Assembly (NCBI RefSeq): GCF_008824185.1 | Contig: NZ_CP044426.1 | Location: 2,184,279 to 2,248,278 of the forward strand | Length of the DNA stretch: 64,000 nt | DNA from: Paracoccus pantotrophus | Lineage (GTDB): Bacteria > Pseudomonadota > Alphaproteobacteria > Rhodobacterales > Rhodobacteraceae | Direction of reading: 5' to 3' | In this document: positions 50,691 through 59,078 of the stretch, piece by piece | Position numbering within the stretch: position 1 is the first letter of the stretch | Layout of the letters: every line of letters starts with the position of its first letter | Made by a program: the position numbers and the translations under genes | The notes under the pieces: model-generated | What the model saw: only the letters and a program-made list of their open reading frames with translations | Told to the model about the DNA's origin: nothing | Database searches by the model: none

Positions 50691-52286
50691 ATGGTTGCGC
50701 AATTCCTTATCGCCTTTGCGGCGGCGGGGCTGGCGATCCTGCTGGCGCTGGCGGCGCTGCGCCTGGCGGACCGGCGTCTTGCCGCAGCGCCGGCGGCGCG
50801 CGGATTGGAGCGCGCGCTTGAACCCATCGCCTTCCTGTTCCGCAACGGGACGCTGGTCGATGCGACCGCGCCGGCGCGCACCCTGCTGGCCAGCCTGCCG
50901 GGCGACAGCGAATGGCAGCGGCTCAGCGCATGGCTGGGCATGCGCCTGCCGGAGTTCGGTGCGCTGCTGCCCGACCTGGGCGGAGCCGCGCGGGTCGAAT
51001 TGCAAGAGCGCGGAGGCCACAGCCCGCTGCGGCTTCTGGCCGAGGATCTGGGCGAGGGGCTGCTGCGGCTGACGCTTGCCGACCCGGCGGCCGAGGATGC
51101 CGGCATCCTGGTCGATTCGCTGTCCCTGCATGCCATGGAGCAGGAGCTGGAAATCCTGCGCAGCGCCATGGACCATTCGCCGATGCTGGCCTGGCGGCAG
51201 GATGTGCAGGGCCAGGTCACCTGGGCCAATTCCGCCTATCTGAACCTGGCCGAGGCCAAGGCCCAGGGACAGACGGTCTGGCCCCTGCCGCGGATCATCG
51301 ACCTCGCGGCCCGGCCGGCCCAGCCTGCCGCTCCCGGCGGGGCGCGGCGGATGCAGATCGAACATGACGGGCAGAGCCGCTGGTATGATTGCCACCTGCA
51401 CGAGATCGGCGGGCAGACCGTCGCCATCGCCCTGCCCGCCGATGCGGCGGTGCGGGCCGAACGCTCGCTGCGCGAATTCGTCCAGACCCTGACCAAGACC
51501 TTTGCCGACCTGCCCATCGGGCTGGCGATCTTTGACCGCGAGCGCAACCTGCAGCTGTTCAACCCGGCGCTGATCGACCTGACCGGGCTTGCCACCGGCT
51601 TCCTGACCGCGCGGCCGACGCTTTACGCCTTCCTGGACCGGTTGCGCGAGGCGCGGATGGTGCCCGAGCCCAAGGACTATCGCAGCTGGCGCAACCAGAT
51701 GAGCACGCTGGAGGCCGCGGCCTCCTCGGGGCACCATGTCGAGATGTGGTCGCTGCCCGGCGGGCAGACCTATCGCGTGACCGGCCGGCCGCATCCCGAC
51801 GGCGCGGTGGCCTTCCTGTTCGAGGACATCACCTCGGAAATCTCGCTGACCCGCAAGTTCCGTGCCGACCTGTCGCTGGGCGCCGAGGTGCTGGACGCGC
51901 TTGAGGATGCGGTGGCGGTCTTTGCCGCCAATGGCGAGCTGCTGATCTCGAACCGCCGTTATGCCGAGCTTTGGGGCGCCGCCGCCCCCGGCACGCTGGA
52001 GGGCCATGTCCAGGTCTGGACCCAGGCCTGCGGTGCCAGCCCCGGCCTGGTCGCCCTGCGCGAGGCGCTGAACGCGGCGCTGCCGGAGGAACCGCTGCGC
52101 GGCGCCATGGCCGGGCCGGCGGGCGGGCTGTTGTCCTGGGGGCTGCGCGGACTGTCCGGCGCCCGCCTGCTGCTCAGCTTTGCCGCCCCGGTGCCCAGCC
52201 TGCCGGTCGGGCGCGAACTGCCCGGCGCGGCCGAGAAGCCCGAGCCGGCCGGAAATACGGCGATGCAGCGCGCCCTGACCGGCTGA
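50691..52286 (+). CDS. divL: DivL-like PAS-domain protein without kinase domain
   Basis: Protein of 531 aa. An N-terminal membrane helix (residues 3-23) is followed by three or more PAS-like segments: MDHSPMLAWRQDVQGQVTW near 165, FADLPIGLAIFDRERNLQLFNPA in part near 280, and LDALEDAVAVFAANGELL near 402. No histidine phosphoacceptor or ATPase domain is present. In Rhodobacter capsulatus, a similar kinase-less PAS protein called DivL regulates CtrA. In relatives it precedes tsaE; here tsaE is about 20 kb away, which fits a rearrangement. A CtrA box lies upstream. The name is inferred from architecture and the usual context. Confidence 0.7.
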   Translation: MVAQFLIAFAAAGLAILLALAALRLADRRLAAAPAARGLERALEPIAFLFRNGTLVDATAPARTLLASLPGDSEWQRLSAWLGMRLPEFGALLPDLGGAARVELQERGGHSPLRLLAEDLGEGLLRLTLADPAAEDAGILVDSLSLHAMEQELEILRSAMDHSPMLAWRQDVQGQVTWANSAYLNLAEAKAQGQTVWPLPRIIDLAARPAQPAAPGGARRMQIEHDGQSRWYDCHLHEIGGQTVAIALPADAAVRAERSLREFVQTLTKTFADLPIGLAIFDRERNLQLFNPALIDLTGLATGFLTARPTLYAFLDRLREARMVPEPKDYRSWRNQMSTLEAAASSGHHVEMWSLPGGQTYRVTGRPHPDGAVAFLFEDITSEISLTRKFRADLSLGAEVLDALEDAVAVFAANGELLISNRRYAELWGAAAPGTLEGHVQVWTQACGASPGLVALREALNAALPEEPLRGAMAGPAGGLLSWGLRGLSGARLLLSFAAPVPSLPVGRELPGAAEKPEPAGNTAMQRALTG

Positions 52287-52300
52287 TCGGGTCTTGCCCC

Positions 52301-52322
52301 GCGGGCGCGGCTGCGCTTTTTT
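52301..52322 (+). terminator. Possible terminator of the DivL-like gene
   Basis: A short stem GCGC-GGCT-GCGC (52305-52316) is followed by six T's (52317-52322). The stem is only 4 bp of perfect pairing, extended by G-T pairs, so confidence is limited. Confidence 0.45.
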
Positions 52323-52388
52323 GGCCGAAACCTGTCGGAGAGGGGTCATGGCGGCAAGCGGGCGGATGGCGAATGCGGGGGAACGGCG

Positions 52389-53027
52389 GTGACTGCGGGG
52401 CCCGATCTTCTGGCCGGGCGGCGGGTGCTGTTCGTCATGGCCGTGGATGCCGAATACGGCCCGCAGCTGCGGGCGCGGATCTCGCCGCTGATGACCGGCG
52501 TCGGCCCGGTCGAGGCGGCGGTCGCGCTGACCGCGGCGCTCTCGGGCCTGGAGGCGCGGGGCGCGTTGCCGGATCTGGTGGTCTCGCTGGGCTCTGCCGG
52601 TTCGCGCCGGCTTGCGCAGCTGGGCGTCTACCAGGTCGCCTCGCTGGAATATCGCGACATGGATGCCTCGGCCCTGGGTTTCGCCAGGGGCGAGACGCCG
52701 CTTTCGGGCCTGCCGGTGCGCGTGGATTTGCCCTTGCAGATCCCCGGCCTCGCCTCGGCCAGCCTGGCGACCGGGGCCAGCATCGTCAGCGGTGCCGCCT
52801 ATGACGCCATTGCCGCCGATATGGTCGATATGGAAAGCTTTGCGGTGCTGCGCGCCTGCCAGCGTTACGGCCTGCCGATGATCGGGTTGCGCGGCATTTC
52901 GGACGGGGCCGAGGAACTGGCGCAGCTCTCGGACTGGACACGCTATCTGCACCTGGTCGACGAGCGGCTGGCCGAAGCCGTGGACCGGCTGGCCGAGGCG
53001 CTGGAGCGGGGCGAACTGGCGCTGTAA
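52389..53027 (+). CDS. 5'-Methylthioadenosine/S-adenosylhomocysteine nucleosidase-like protein
   Basis: Protein of 212 aa starting at GTG. The catalytic segments resemble MtnN: FVMAVDAEYG at the N-terminus, SLGSAGS, and DMVDMESFAVLRAC with the purine-ribose binding Glu; GISDGAEE carries the catalytic Asp. The enzyme would remove adenine from MTA or SAH. GGCGGUGA context gives only a weak ribosome site. It is followed by 275 bp with no clear gene. Confidence 0.85.
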   Translation: MTAGPDLLAGRRVLFVMAVDAEYGPQLRARISPLMTGVGPVEAAVALTAALSGLEARGALPDLVVSLGSAGSRRLAQLGVYQVASLEYRDMDASALGFARGETPLSGLPVRVDLPLQIPGLASASLATGASIVSGAAYDAIAADMVDMESFAVLRACQRYGLPMIGLRGISDGAEELAQLSDWTRYLHLVDERLAEAVDRLAEALERGELAL

Positions 53028-53097
53028 GGCGCGCAGGCAGCCGTCGCATCGCGCCCCCGACATCCTCGCCGCGTCGCGGGGGCAATCATGGCGGGCG

Positions 53098-53235
53098 TCA
53101 TCGGGGCAGGCCGGCTTGGGCCAAGATGCGCCGGCCGCCGCCCTGCAGGATGTCGCCATCGCCCGGCACCGGCGCGGCGATAGGGGCTATGGCATCGTCG
53201 CCGGCGATCCCGATCCCCGCCGGGCTGCGCATCAT
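53098..53235 (-). other. Short open frame in a 275-bp gap, doubtful
   Basis: Between mtnN and muiA (53028-53302) the only thing noted is a 45-codon minus-strand frame starting at 53235 (SMMRSPAGIGIAGDD region) with GC-rich codon use like a gene. It has no ribosome site and no recognisable similarity. It could be a relic of a longer gene, or chance. Confidence 0.2.
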
Positions 53236-53302
53236 CGACCCGTCGACCGAAAGCGTGAAGGGTCTGAACAGCCTTCGCTGCCCCTGCCGGCGGGCAAGGC
53301 GC

Positions 53303-54928
53303 CTAGTCGCCGCCGATCAGCACCTGCCCCTCGGGCCAGCGCATCGTGGTGGTCAGGGTGATGTTGCGCTCCTCCCCCGCGCCGATCCGGCCGTTCCAGA
53401 CCAGGAGCCCGCGCTTGCCGTCCGGGTCGGTTTCGTCGGGGTTGGGATCGGCGGACCAGTCGATGCGCAGGTTTTCCTGGGTCGAGACCGGCACGCGGTC
53501 GATCACCCGCAGCGGCCATTCTTCGCCCGTCAGGTTGCGCACCATCAGGATCGCGGTTTCCCGCCGCTCCGAGGATTTCGAGATCAGCCCGCGATTACCC
53601 TCGATCTCGTCGGGGACGCGGCGTTCCAGCTGGATGCCGGTCAGCGGGCCGAAACCCAGCTTCATGTCGTCCCCGGCGGCGGTCAGGTCCAGCGCGCCGC
53701 GCCCGACCATGGCGCCATCGGCATAGAAGCTCGCGTCGCCCGGCAGGATCACCGCCCCGGTGGAGTTCACCGTATCCGCCACCAGATAGGCGGTGTCGTC
53801 GCGTCGCGGCACCGCCTCGGCGACGATCTCGGGCGCCAGTTCGTGCCGATCCAGCGGCAGGCGCAGCGCATCGGCGCCGGTACGCATATCCACCGGCGTC
53901 GGATAGTCATAGACCACGGTTTCGCCCACCAGGCCGGTCAGGGCCGCGCCGGCCACGGGTGCCGGCGCGGCGGCGACGTGTTCCATCGAATCCATGGCGG
54001 CTTCGGCCATAGGCGCGGCTGAGCGGCTGTAAAGCTTGGCCTCGGGGTCGCCGATGCGCGGGAAATCCGGCTGCAACTCGCTGGGCGCCGACTGGTCCAT
54101 CGGCCGGGCGGTGGACAGGACCAGATGCACGCCGCGCCAGTCCTCGCCGGTATCCTGCCGCACCAGCAAGCCGCGATCCAGCCGCAGCCTGCCCTCCTTG
54201 CGCTGCAGGGTGAGGTCGTAGACCGGCCTCCAGCTCGCCGCGCCGGTCAGGCTGGTGATGCGGATGCGGGCCGGCTGGCCCTGCCCCTGCACGGCGATCA
54301 CCAGCGCGCCGCGATCCGCGTCCGGGCCGCGCAGCGCCGCGAGCCGGGCCTCGGCGCGGGCCAGGTCCTCGGCCAGTTCCTCGCGTCCCGCATCGGCGGC
54401 CTCGGCCTCGAGCCTGGCGCGGATGGCGGTCCGGCGCGCTTGCAGCAACTGCTCGCCCACCATGCGGGTCAGGGCGGCGATGTCGGTGGTGCTGGCGGCG
54501 TCGGATTCGGCCAGCTTCATCAGGAACGCGATGCTGTCCTCGGCCGCCTCGGCCCGTGCCTTGATCTCGGCCACGCCGGCATCGCGTTCGGCCAGCGCGG
54601 CCTTCAGGCGGCGGACCTCGTCCTCGGCGGCGCGCAGTTCGGGGGATTTCGCCGGGGTTTCCGGCAGGGCGCGTTCCTGCTGGAAGCCGGTTGCGCCGAT
54701 CACCGCGCCCTCGGCCGAAATGCGCAGGCTGGCGGGGTCGAGACCCGCGGGCATGCCGGGGATCACCAGCTCATGCGCGCCGGCGGGCAGGTCCAGGTCG
54801 GCCTCGCGGGTGACGCCGGCGCCCCAGGGATAGACGGTGACCTCGGTGACGCGGGCCGTTGTCTCGATCCGGTCGGCCAGGGCGGGGCCGGCCAGCAGGA
54901 TGGCGGTGGAAATCAGCAGATGGCGCAT
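53303..54928 (-). CDS. MuiA family protein (DUF4140 and DUF4139)
   Basis: Exported protein of 541 aa. A signal peptide ends near ALAD (residue 19). The N-terminal DUF4140 domain (ETTARVTEVTVYPWGAGVTR in part) is followed by a long coiled coil (about residues 95-195). The C-terminal DUF4139 beta domain spans about 215-540. The family name comes from a claimed mucoidy inhibitor; no biochemical function is established. It lies downstream of asd, separated by a strong terminator. Confidence 0.85.
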   Translation of the reverse strand: MRHLLISTAILLAGPALADRIETTARVTEVTVYPWGAGVTREADLDLPAGAHELVIPGMPAGLDPASLRISAEGAVIGATGFQQERALPETPAKSPELRAAEDEVRRLKAALAERDAGVAEIKARAEAAEDSIAFLMKLAESDAASTTDIAALTRMVGEQLLQARRTAIRARLEAEAADAGREELAEDLARAEARLAALRGPDADRGALVIAVQGQGQPARIRITSLTGAASWRPVYDLTLQRKEGRLRLDRGLLVRQDTGEDWRGVHLVLSTARPMDQSAPSELQPDFPRIGDPEAKLYSRSAAPMAEAAMDSMEHVAAAPAPVAGAALTGLVGETVVYDYPTPVDMRTGADALRLPLDRHELAPEIVAEAVPRRDDTAYLVADTVNSTGAVILPGDASFYADGAMVGRGALDLTAAGDDMKLGFGPLTGIQLERRVPDEIEGNRGLISKSSERRETAILMVRNLTGEEWPLRVIDRVPVSTQENLRIDWSADPNPDETDPDGKRGLLVWNGRIGAGEERNITLTTTMRWPEGQVLIGGD

Positions 54929-54978
54929 CGGACCCCCCTTGGCATGACCCGGCCAAGCTCTGCGAGGGGGCGCCGAAA

Positions 54979-55021
54979 TGCAAGAGGGCGCCCCCGCGAA
55001 ACCCGCGGGGGCGCCCTTGCA
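54979..55021 (-). terminator. Strong terminator of asd
   Basis: A perfect 14-bp GC-rich stem (54985-54998 with 55004-55017) closes a five-base loop. Flanking TGCAAG and CTTGCA extend the dyad. On the minus strand it is followed by a T-containing run. It lies 15 bp after the asd stop. Confidence 0.8.
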
Positions 55022-55035
55022 TATTCCCTATCGGA

Positions 55036-56058
55036 TCAACCCTTCTTCAGGCAGCGATTGCCCAGCAGCTCGGCGATTTGCACCGCGTTCAGCGCCGCGC
55101 CCTTGCGCAGGTTGTCGCTGACGATCCACATGTTCAGGCCGTTTTCCACCGTCACGTCCTGGCGGATGCGGCTGACGAAGGTGGCGAAATCGCCCACGCA
55201 TTCCACCGGGGTCGAGTAGCCGCCCGGCTCGCGCTTGTCGATGACCAGCACGCCCGGCGCCTCGCGCAGGATGTCGCGGGCCTCGTCTTCGTCCAGGAAA
55301 TCCTCGAACTCGATATTCACCGATTCCGAATGGCCGACGAAGACCGGCACGCGCACGCAGGTCGCCGTGACCTTGATCGCCGGATCAACGATCTTCTTGG
55401 TCTCGACCACCATCTTCCATTCTTCCTTGGTGTCGCCACTGTCCATGAACACGTCGATCTGCGGGATCACGTTGAAGGCGATCTGCTTCTGGAACTTCTT
55501 CGGCTCGACCTCCTGACCCGGGACATAGACGCCCTTGGTCTGATTCCACAGCTCATCCATGCCCTCTTTGCCGGCGCCCGAGACCGACTGGTAGGTCGAG
55601 ACGACGACGCGCTTGATCCGCGCCCGGTCATGCAGCGGCTTCAGCGCCACCACCATCTGCGCGGTCGAGCAGTTGGGATTGGCGATGATCATCTTGTTGC
55701 GGTAATCCTCGACCGCGTCGGGGTTCACTTCCGGCACGACCAGCGGGATCTCGGGGTCATAGCGGTAAAGCGACGAGTTGTCGATCACCACGCAGCCCTG
55801 CGAGGCGGCGATCGGCGCATAGGTCTTGGTCGCGTCCGAGCCGATGGCAAACAGCGCGATGTCGTAGCCGGTGAAGTCGAACCCCTCGATGTCCTTGCAT
55901 TTCAGGGTCTTGTCGCCATAGCTGACCTCGGTGCCAATGCTCCGGCGCGAAGCCAGAGCGACAACCTCATCAGCAGGAAACTGGCGCTCGGCCAGGATGT
56001 TCAGCATTTCACGGCCCACGTTCCCCGTGGCGCCGGCGACAACGACCTTGTAGCCCAT
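55036..56058 (-). CDS. asd: Aspartate-semialdehyde dehydrogenase
   Basis: Protein of 340 aa that reduces aspartyl phosphate to the semialdehyde, the branch point to lysine/DAP, threonine and methionine. The NADP motif is VAGATGNVGREML. The catalytic C130 lies in NPNCSTAQMV. VSTYQSVSGAGKEGMDEL and RVPVFVGHSESVN with the catalytic His are conserved. The start at 56058 has GGAG upstream. It is a stand-alone gene with its own terminator. Confidence 0.96.
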   Translation of the reverse strand: MGYKVVVAGATGNVGREMLNILAERQFPADEVVALASRRSIGTEVSYGDKTLKCKDIEGFDFTGYDIALFAIGSDATKTYAPIAASQGCVVIDNSSLYRYDPEIPLVVPEVNPDAVEDYRNKMIIANPNCSTAQMVVALKPLHDRARIKRVVVSTYQSVSGAGKEGMDELWNQTKGVYVPGQEVEPKKFQKQIAFNVIPQIDVFMDSGDTKEEWKMVVETKKIVDPAIKVTATCVRVPVFVGHSESVNIEFEDFLDEDEARDILREAPGVLVIDKREPGGYSTPVECVGDFATFVSRIRQDVTVENGLNMWIVSDNLRKGAALNAVQIAELLGNRCLKKG

Positions 56059-56159
56059 TGGGGTCTCCTTCAACAAAGGACGCCGCGATATAGGGGGTAT
56101 CGCGGAAAAGGGAAAGCGAGATTTCGTCAAAACGCCTGCTGATCTGGCAGAATTTCGGC

Positions 56160-56774
56160 TTAATGCCGGAATATCCGGCGATCTGCCAGCATGATTTCCC
56201 GCACCCATGCGGATTCCCCTTGGAAATCATGGGGAACCTGCTCGGCGGTCCGCCGGCCGGAAAGCGAGAGCGAGGCGAAGAAATCGAAGCCGTAAAGGTC
56301 GAGCCGTGCCATTTTCGACCGCGCGATCAGGTCGATCATCATGGCGCCGGTGGTGGGCGGGGCGCCCAGCCGGGCCATCAGCGCCCGGTAATCCGCCAGC
56401 GGGTGCAGGTAGAAGCCGGGGCTGGTCACGGTCCGCCAGTCCAGCCGCTTGCGCTTGGGCGACATCCACAGGATGCGATCCGGCGCGATGCGGGCACGGT
56501 CGGCATCCGAAAGCCGCACGGCCAGCGCCAGCCAGTCGGTGCGGCTGCCGTGGCTTTCGGCCGAGGGCATCGGCGCGCGGTTGATGCGGATCACCAGGTC
56601 GGCCGCGTCGATCCGCGCGCCGTGATCGGTCTCGGCCAGCGCGCGGGCATTGCCGACCAGCGCGACGCGCATGCCGGCCAGATCGTCCAGAACCGCGGAT
56701 TGCGGCGCCGAGAGGCGTTGCAGCGCGGATTCGTCCCGCAGGGTGCGGGCGACCAGGAAGCCCAGCCGATTCAC
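56160..56774 (-). CDS. GT29-like (sialyltransferase-fold) family protein
   Basis: Protein of 204 aa. VALVGNARALAETDHGARID and DLVIRINRAP resemble the L-motif of GT29 sialyltransferases. TTGAMMIDLIARS and the Asp-rich GFDFF recall the S-motif region. Bacterial members occur in Rhodobacterales but their acceptors are unknown. The GTG start at 56774 overlaps the stop of the upstream GT4 gene (GTGA), implying a coupled pair. The protein begins directly at the core, with no signal peptide. Confidence 0.7.
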   Translation of the reverse strand: MNRLGFLVARTLRDESALQRLSAPQSAVLDDLAGMRVALVGNARALAETDHGARIDAADLVIRINRAPMPSAESHGSRTDWLALAVRLSDADRARIAPDRILWMSPKRKRLDWRTVTSPGFYLHPLADYRALMARLGAPPTTGAMMIDLIARSKMARLDLYGFDFFASLSLSGRRTAEQVPHDFQGESAWVREIMLADRRIFRH

Positions 56775-57787
56775 GAAAGCAGCCTGCGATAGACCTCGGT
56801 GATGGCGCGGGCCTCGGTCTCGATGGCGTGGTTGGCCTCGACATGGGCGCGGGCCGCCTGCCCCGCCGCCTGCCGCGCGGCATCGTCGTCCAGCCAGCGC
56901 GCCAGCGCCGCGGCCAGTGCCTCGGCATCCTCGCGCGGGACCAGGCTGCCGGTCTCGCCGTCGCGGATCAGCGTCTCGTAGGCGCCGACACGGGCGGCGA
57001 CGGTCGGCACGCCGCAGGCCGCGGCCTCCAGCGGGGTCAGGCCGAACCCTTCCCAGCGGGCCGGGGCCGCGAAAAGGTCGATGGCCTGATAGTTGCGCAC
57101 CACCTGCTCCCAGGGCACTTCGCCAAGGAAGCGGATGCGGTCGGACAGGCCGGCGGCCTCGATCCGGGCCTTCAGGGCGTCGGCGAATGCCTGGTTGTCG
57201 GCGGTGATGCGGCCCGACAGGATCAGCCGGGCCCGCGGGCGCGAGGGAAACAGCCGCAGCGCCGCCTCGACCAGCAGGTCGATGCCTTTTTGCGCCCGGA
57301 TGCGGCCGAAGCAGCCGATGACGATGTCGTCCGGGGCAAAGCCCAGTTCTGCCCGCAGCGCCGCGCGGTCGGATGCGGGGTGAAAGACCGACAGGTCCAC
57401 GCCATGCAGGATCACGGTAGCGGGACGTTCCAGATAGCTGGCGGCCTGGGGCGAGGTCGCGATCAGCGCGTCCTGGCGACGGATCAGCCAGCGGGTAAAG
57501 CCGGTATGCCGCCGCTGCGCGGCCGAGGTGAAGAGCAGCCGATAGCGCCGCTGCAGCACATGCCGCAGGATCAGCCCCAGCGCCATCTCGGTATTGCGCC
57601 GGGCGTGCCAGACCCGCCAGCGGTCGCGCGGCAGGCTGGCGGCGCGGGCCAGCGAAATATGCGGCAGGCCGGGCGGCAGGCCGGGGCCGGTGGCGACGAT
57701 GCCGATCATCCTGGCCTGCACCGGGATCAGCCGCACCACGGTCGCCGTCACGCCCGACAGGCGGCGTTTCAGGTTCGGGGCGACCAC
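56771..57787 (-). CDS. Group 1 (GT4) glycosyltransferase
   Basis: Protein of 338 aa of the GT-B fold. The sugar-nucleotide-binding region is GCFGRIRAQKGIDLLVEAA, with the second half FAAPARWEGFGLTPLEAAACG holding the E-x7-E motif. The GTG start at 57787 is uncertain: upstream codons in frame look conserved (RIDVVAPN) but are preceded by the MFS gene's stop. It forms a two-gene unit with the GT29-like gene and probably acts in lipopolysaccharide or polysaccharide assembly. Confidence 0.85.
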   Translation of the reverse strand: MVAPNLKRRLSGVTATVVRLIPVQARMIGIVATGPGLPPGLPHISLARAASLPRDRWRVWHARRNTEMALGLILRHVLQRRYRLLFTSAAQRRHTGFTRWLIRRQDALIATSPQAASYLERPATVILHGVDLSVFHPASDRAALRAELGFAPDDIVIGCFGRIRAQKGIDLLVEAALRLFPSRPRARLILSGRITADNQAFADALKARIEAAGLSDRIRFLGEVPWEQVVRNYQAIDLFAAPARWEGFGLTPLEAAACGVPTVAARVGAYETLIRDGETGSLVPREDAEALAAALARWLDDDAARQAAGQAARAHVEANHAIETEARAITEVYRRLLS

Positions 57788-57808
57788 GTCGATCCGGTCG
57801 GGGGTATC

Positions 57809-59002
57809 TCAGGCATCGGGCGTCTCGGGTGTCAGGAAATACAAAAGGAACCCCACCGTAAGCGGAATCAGGAAGAACAGGAACAGGGTCGAATAGGCCT
57901 CGGCCGGGCTGCCATGGGCACTGGCCCAACGATAGACCGGGCGCGAGGCGAATTGCAGCACCCCTGCCCCGCCGATCGAGAACAGGTTGAGGAAGGTGAC
58001 GCCCCGCCCCACCAGATGCGGCGGCAGGAAGGCCCGGCCATGCGCCATCAGCACGGTATAGGTCGCGCCCGAGAGCCCGACCAGCGCCAGCAGCGCCACC
58101 GACAGCCCGATACCCTCGGCGGGAAACAGCCACAGCCCGGTCATCACCGCGACGCCCGCGCCATTGGCGATCAGCGCCAGCCGCCGGATCGAGCCGGCCA
58201 GCCGCGTCGCCGGCCCGACCAGGAAGCTGCCCACCACCATGGCCACCCCCATGGCCAGCGTCGCCCAGCCGATCAGCTGGTCCGAGGCGCCATGCACCTC
58301 GGCCATGTAGGGCCCGGCCCACAGCCCGCGGATCGCGGCCGAGGCGGCATAGTTCACGGAAAACAGCGGCAGGATGAACCACAGCGGCCGCAGCCGCAGG
58401 ATCTCGGCCAGCGATCCGCGCGGCGCCGTGGCGGCCAGCCGCTCGGGGTCGCGGGTAAAGGCCAGGATCGCCAGCGCCACCGCCAGCGTGACCCCGGCCA
58501 GCGCCCAGAGCGTCTCGCGCCAGCCGAAGGCCTCGGTCGCCCAGACCAGCGGCGCGGCGCCCAGGATGTTGCCCATCGAGCCGAAACCGACCACCGCGCC
58601 CGCCAGGGTGCCGAACAGCGCCGCGGGATAGTTGCGGGCAAAGATGTAATAGCTGCCCATCAGCGCCGGCGCGCAGCCGACCCCCATCAGCGCCAGCGCG
58701 ACATGCAGATGCCAGGGCGCCTGCGCCAGGGCAAAGACCGCCGCCCCGCCCGCGCCTCCCAGCGCCAGCAGCACGGCCACCGTGCGGCGCGGCCCGGCAC
58801 GGTCCAGCGCCCCCCCGATGGGGATCTGCATCAGCGCGAAGGTCAGGAACCACATCCCCGAGGAGATCGCCAGATCCTCGGGCCCCGCCCCCAGCTCGGC
58901 TTGCAGCACCGGTGACAGCACCGCCAGGAAGGCGCGATAGAACTGGCTGAGCGTATAGGCCAGGATCAGGCTGATGATCCCCGCCGACAGCAATGCGCGC
59001 AT
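57809..59002 (-). CDS. MFS transporter (first)
   Basis: Protein of 397 aa with about twelve membrane helices. DRAGPRRTVAVL between helices 2 and 3 is the MFS loop motif. IPIGGALDRAGPRR and FLLYFLTPETPDA bound the protein. The substrate is unknown. It ends 22 bp before the GT4 start in the same frame, so the GT4 gene may depend on its transcript. A 76-bp gap precedes it. Confidence 0.87.
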   Translation of the reverse strand: MRALLSAGIISLILAYTLSQFYRAFLAVLSPVLQAELGAGPEDLAISSGMWFLTFALMQIPIGGALDRAGPRRTVAVLLALGGAGGAAVFALAQAPWHLHVALALMGVGCAPALMGSYYIFARNYPAALFGTLAGAVVGFGSMGNILGAAPLVWATEAFGWRETLWALAGVTLAVALAILAFTRDPERLAATAPRGSLAEILRLRPLWFILPLFSVNYAASAAIRGLWAGPYMAEVHGASDQLIGWATLAMGVAMVVGSFLVGPATRLAGSIRRLALIANGAGVAVMTGLWLFPAEGIGLSVALLALVGLSGATYTVLMAHGRAFLPPHLVGRGVTFLNLFSIGGAGVLQFASRPVYRWASAHGSPAEAYSTLFLFFLIPLTVGFLLYFLTPETPDA

Positions 59003-59078
59003 GAACCGTCCCCCTCCGCTGCACCGGGCCGAGATTTGTCGATTGCCCGGCCGGAGGCAATGGCCCCCGCGGGCCGGA

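Noticed and set aside
56160..59060. One 966-codon minus-strand frame covering GT29, GT4 and MFS
   Set aside because: Only its last 204 codons look like a protein; the rest is out of frame with the real GT4 and MFS genes.
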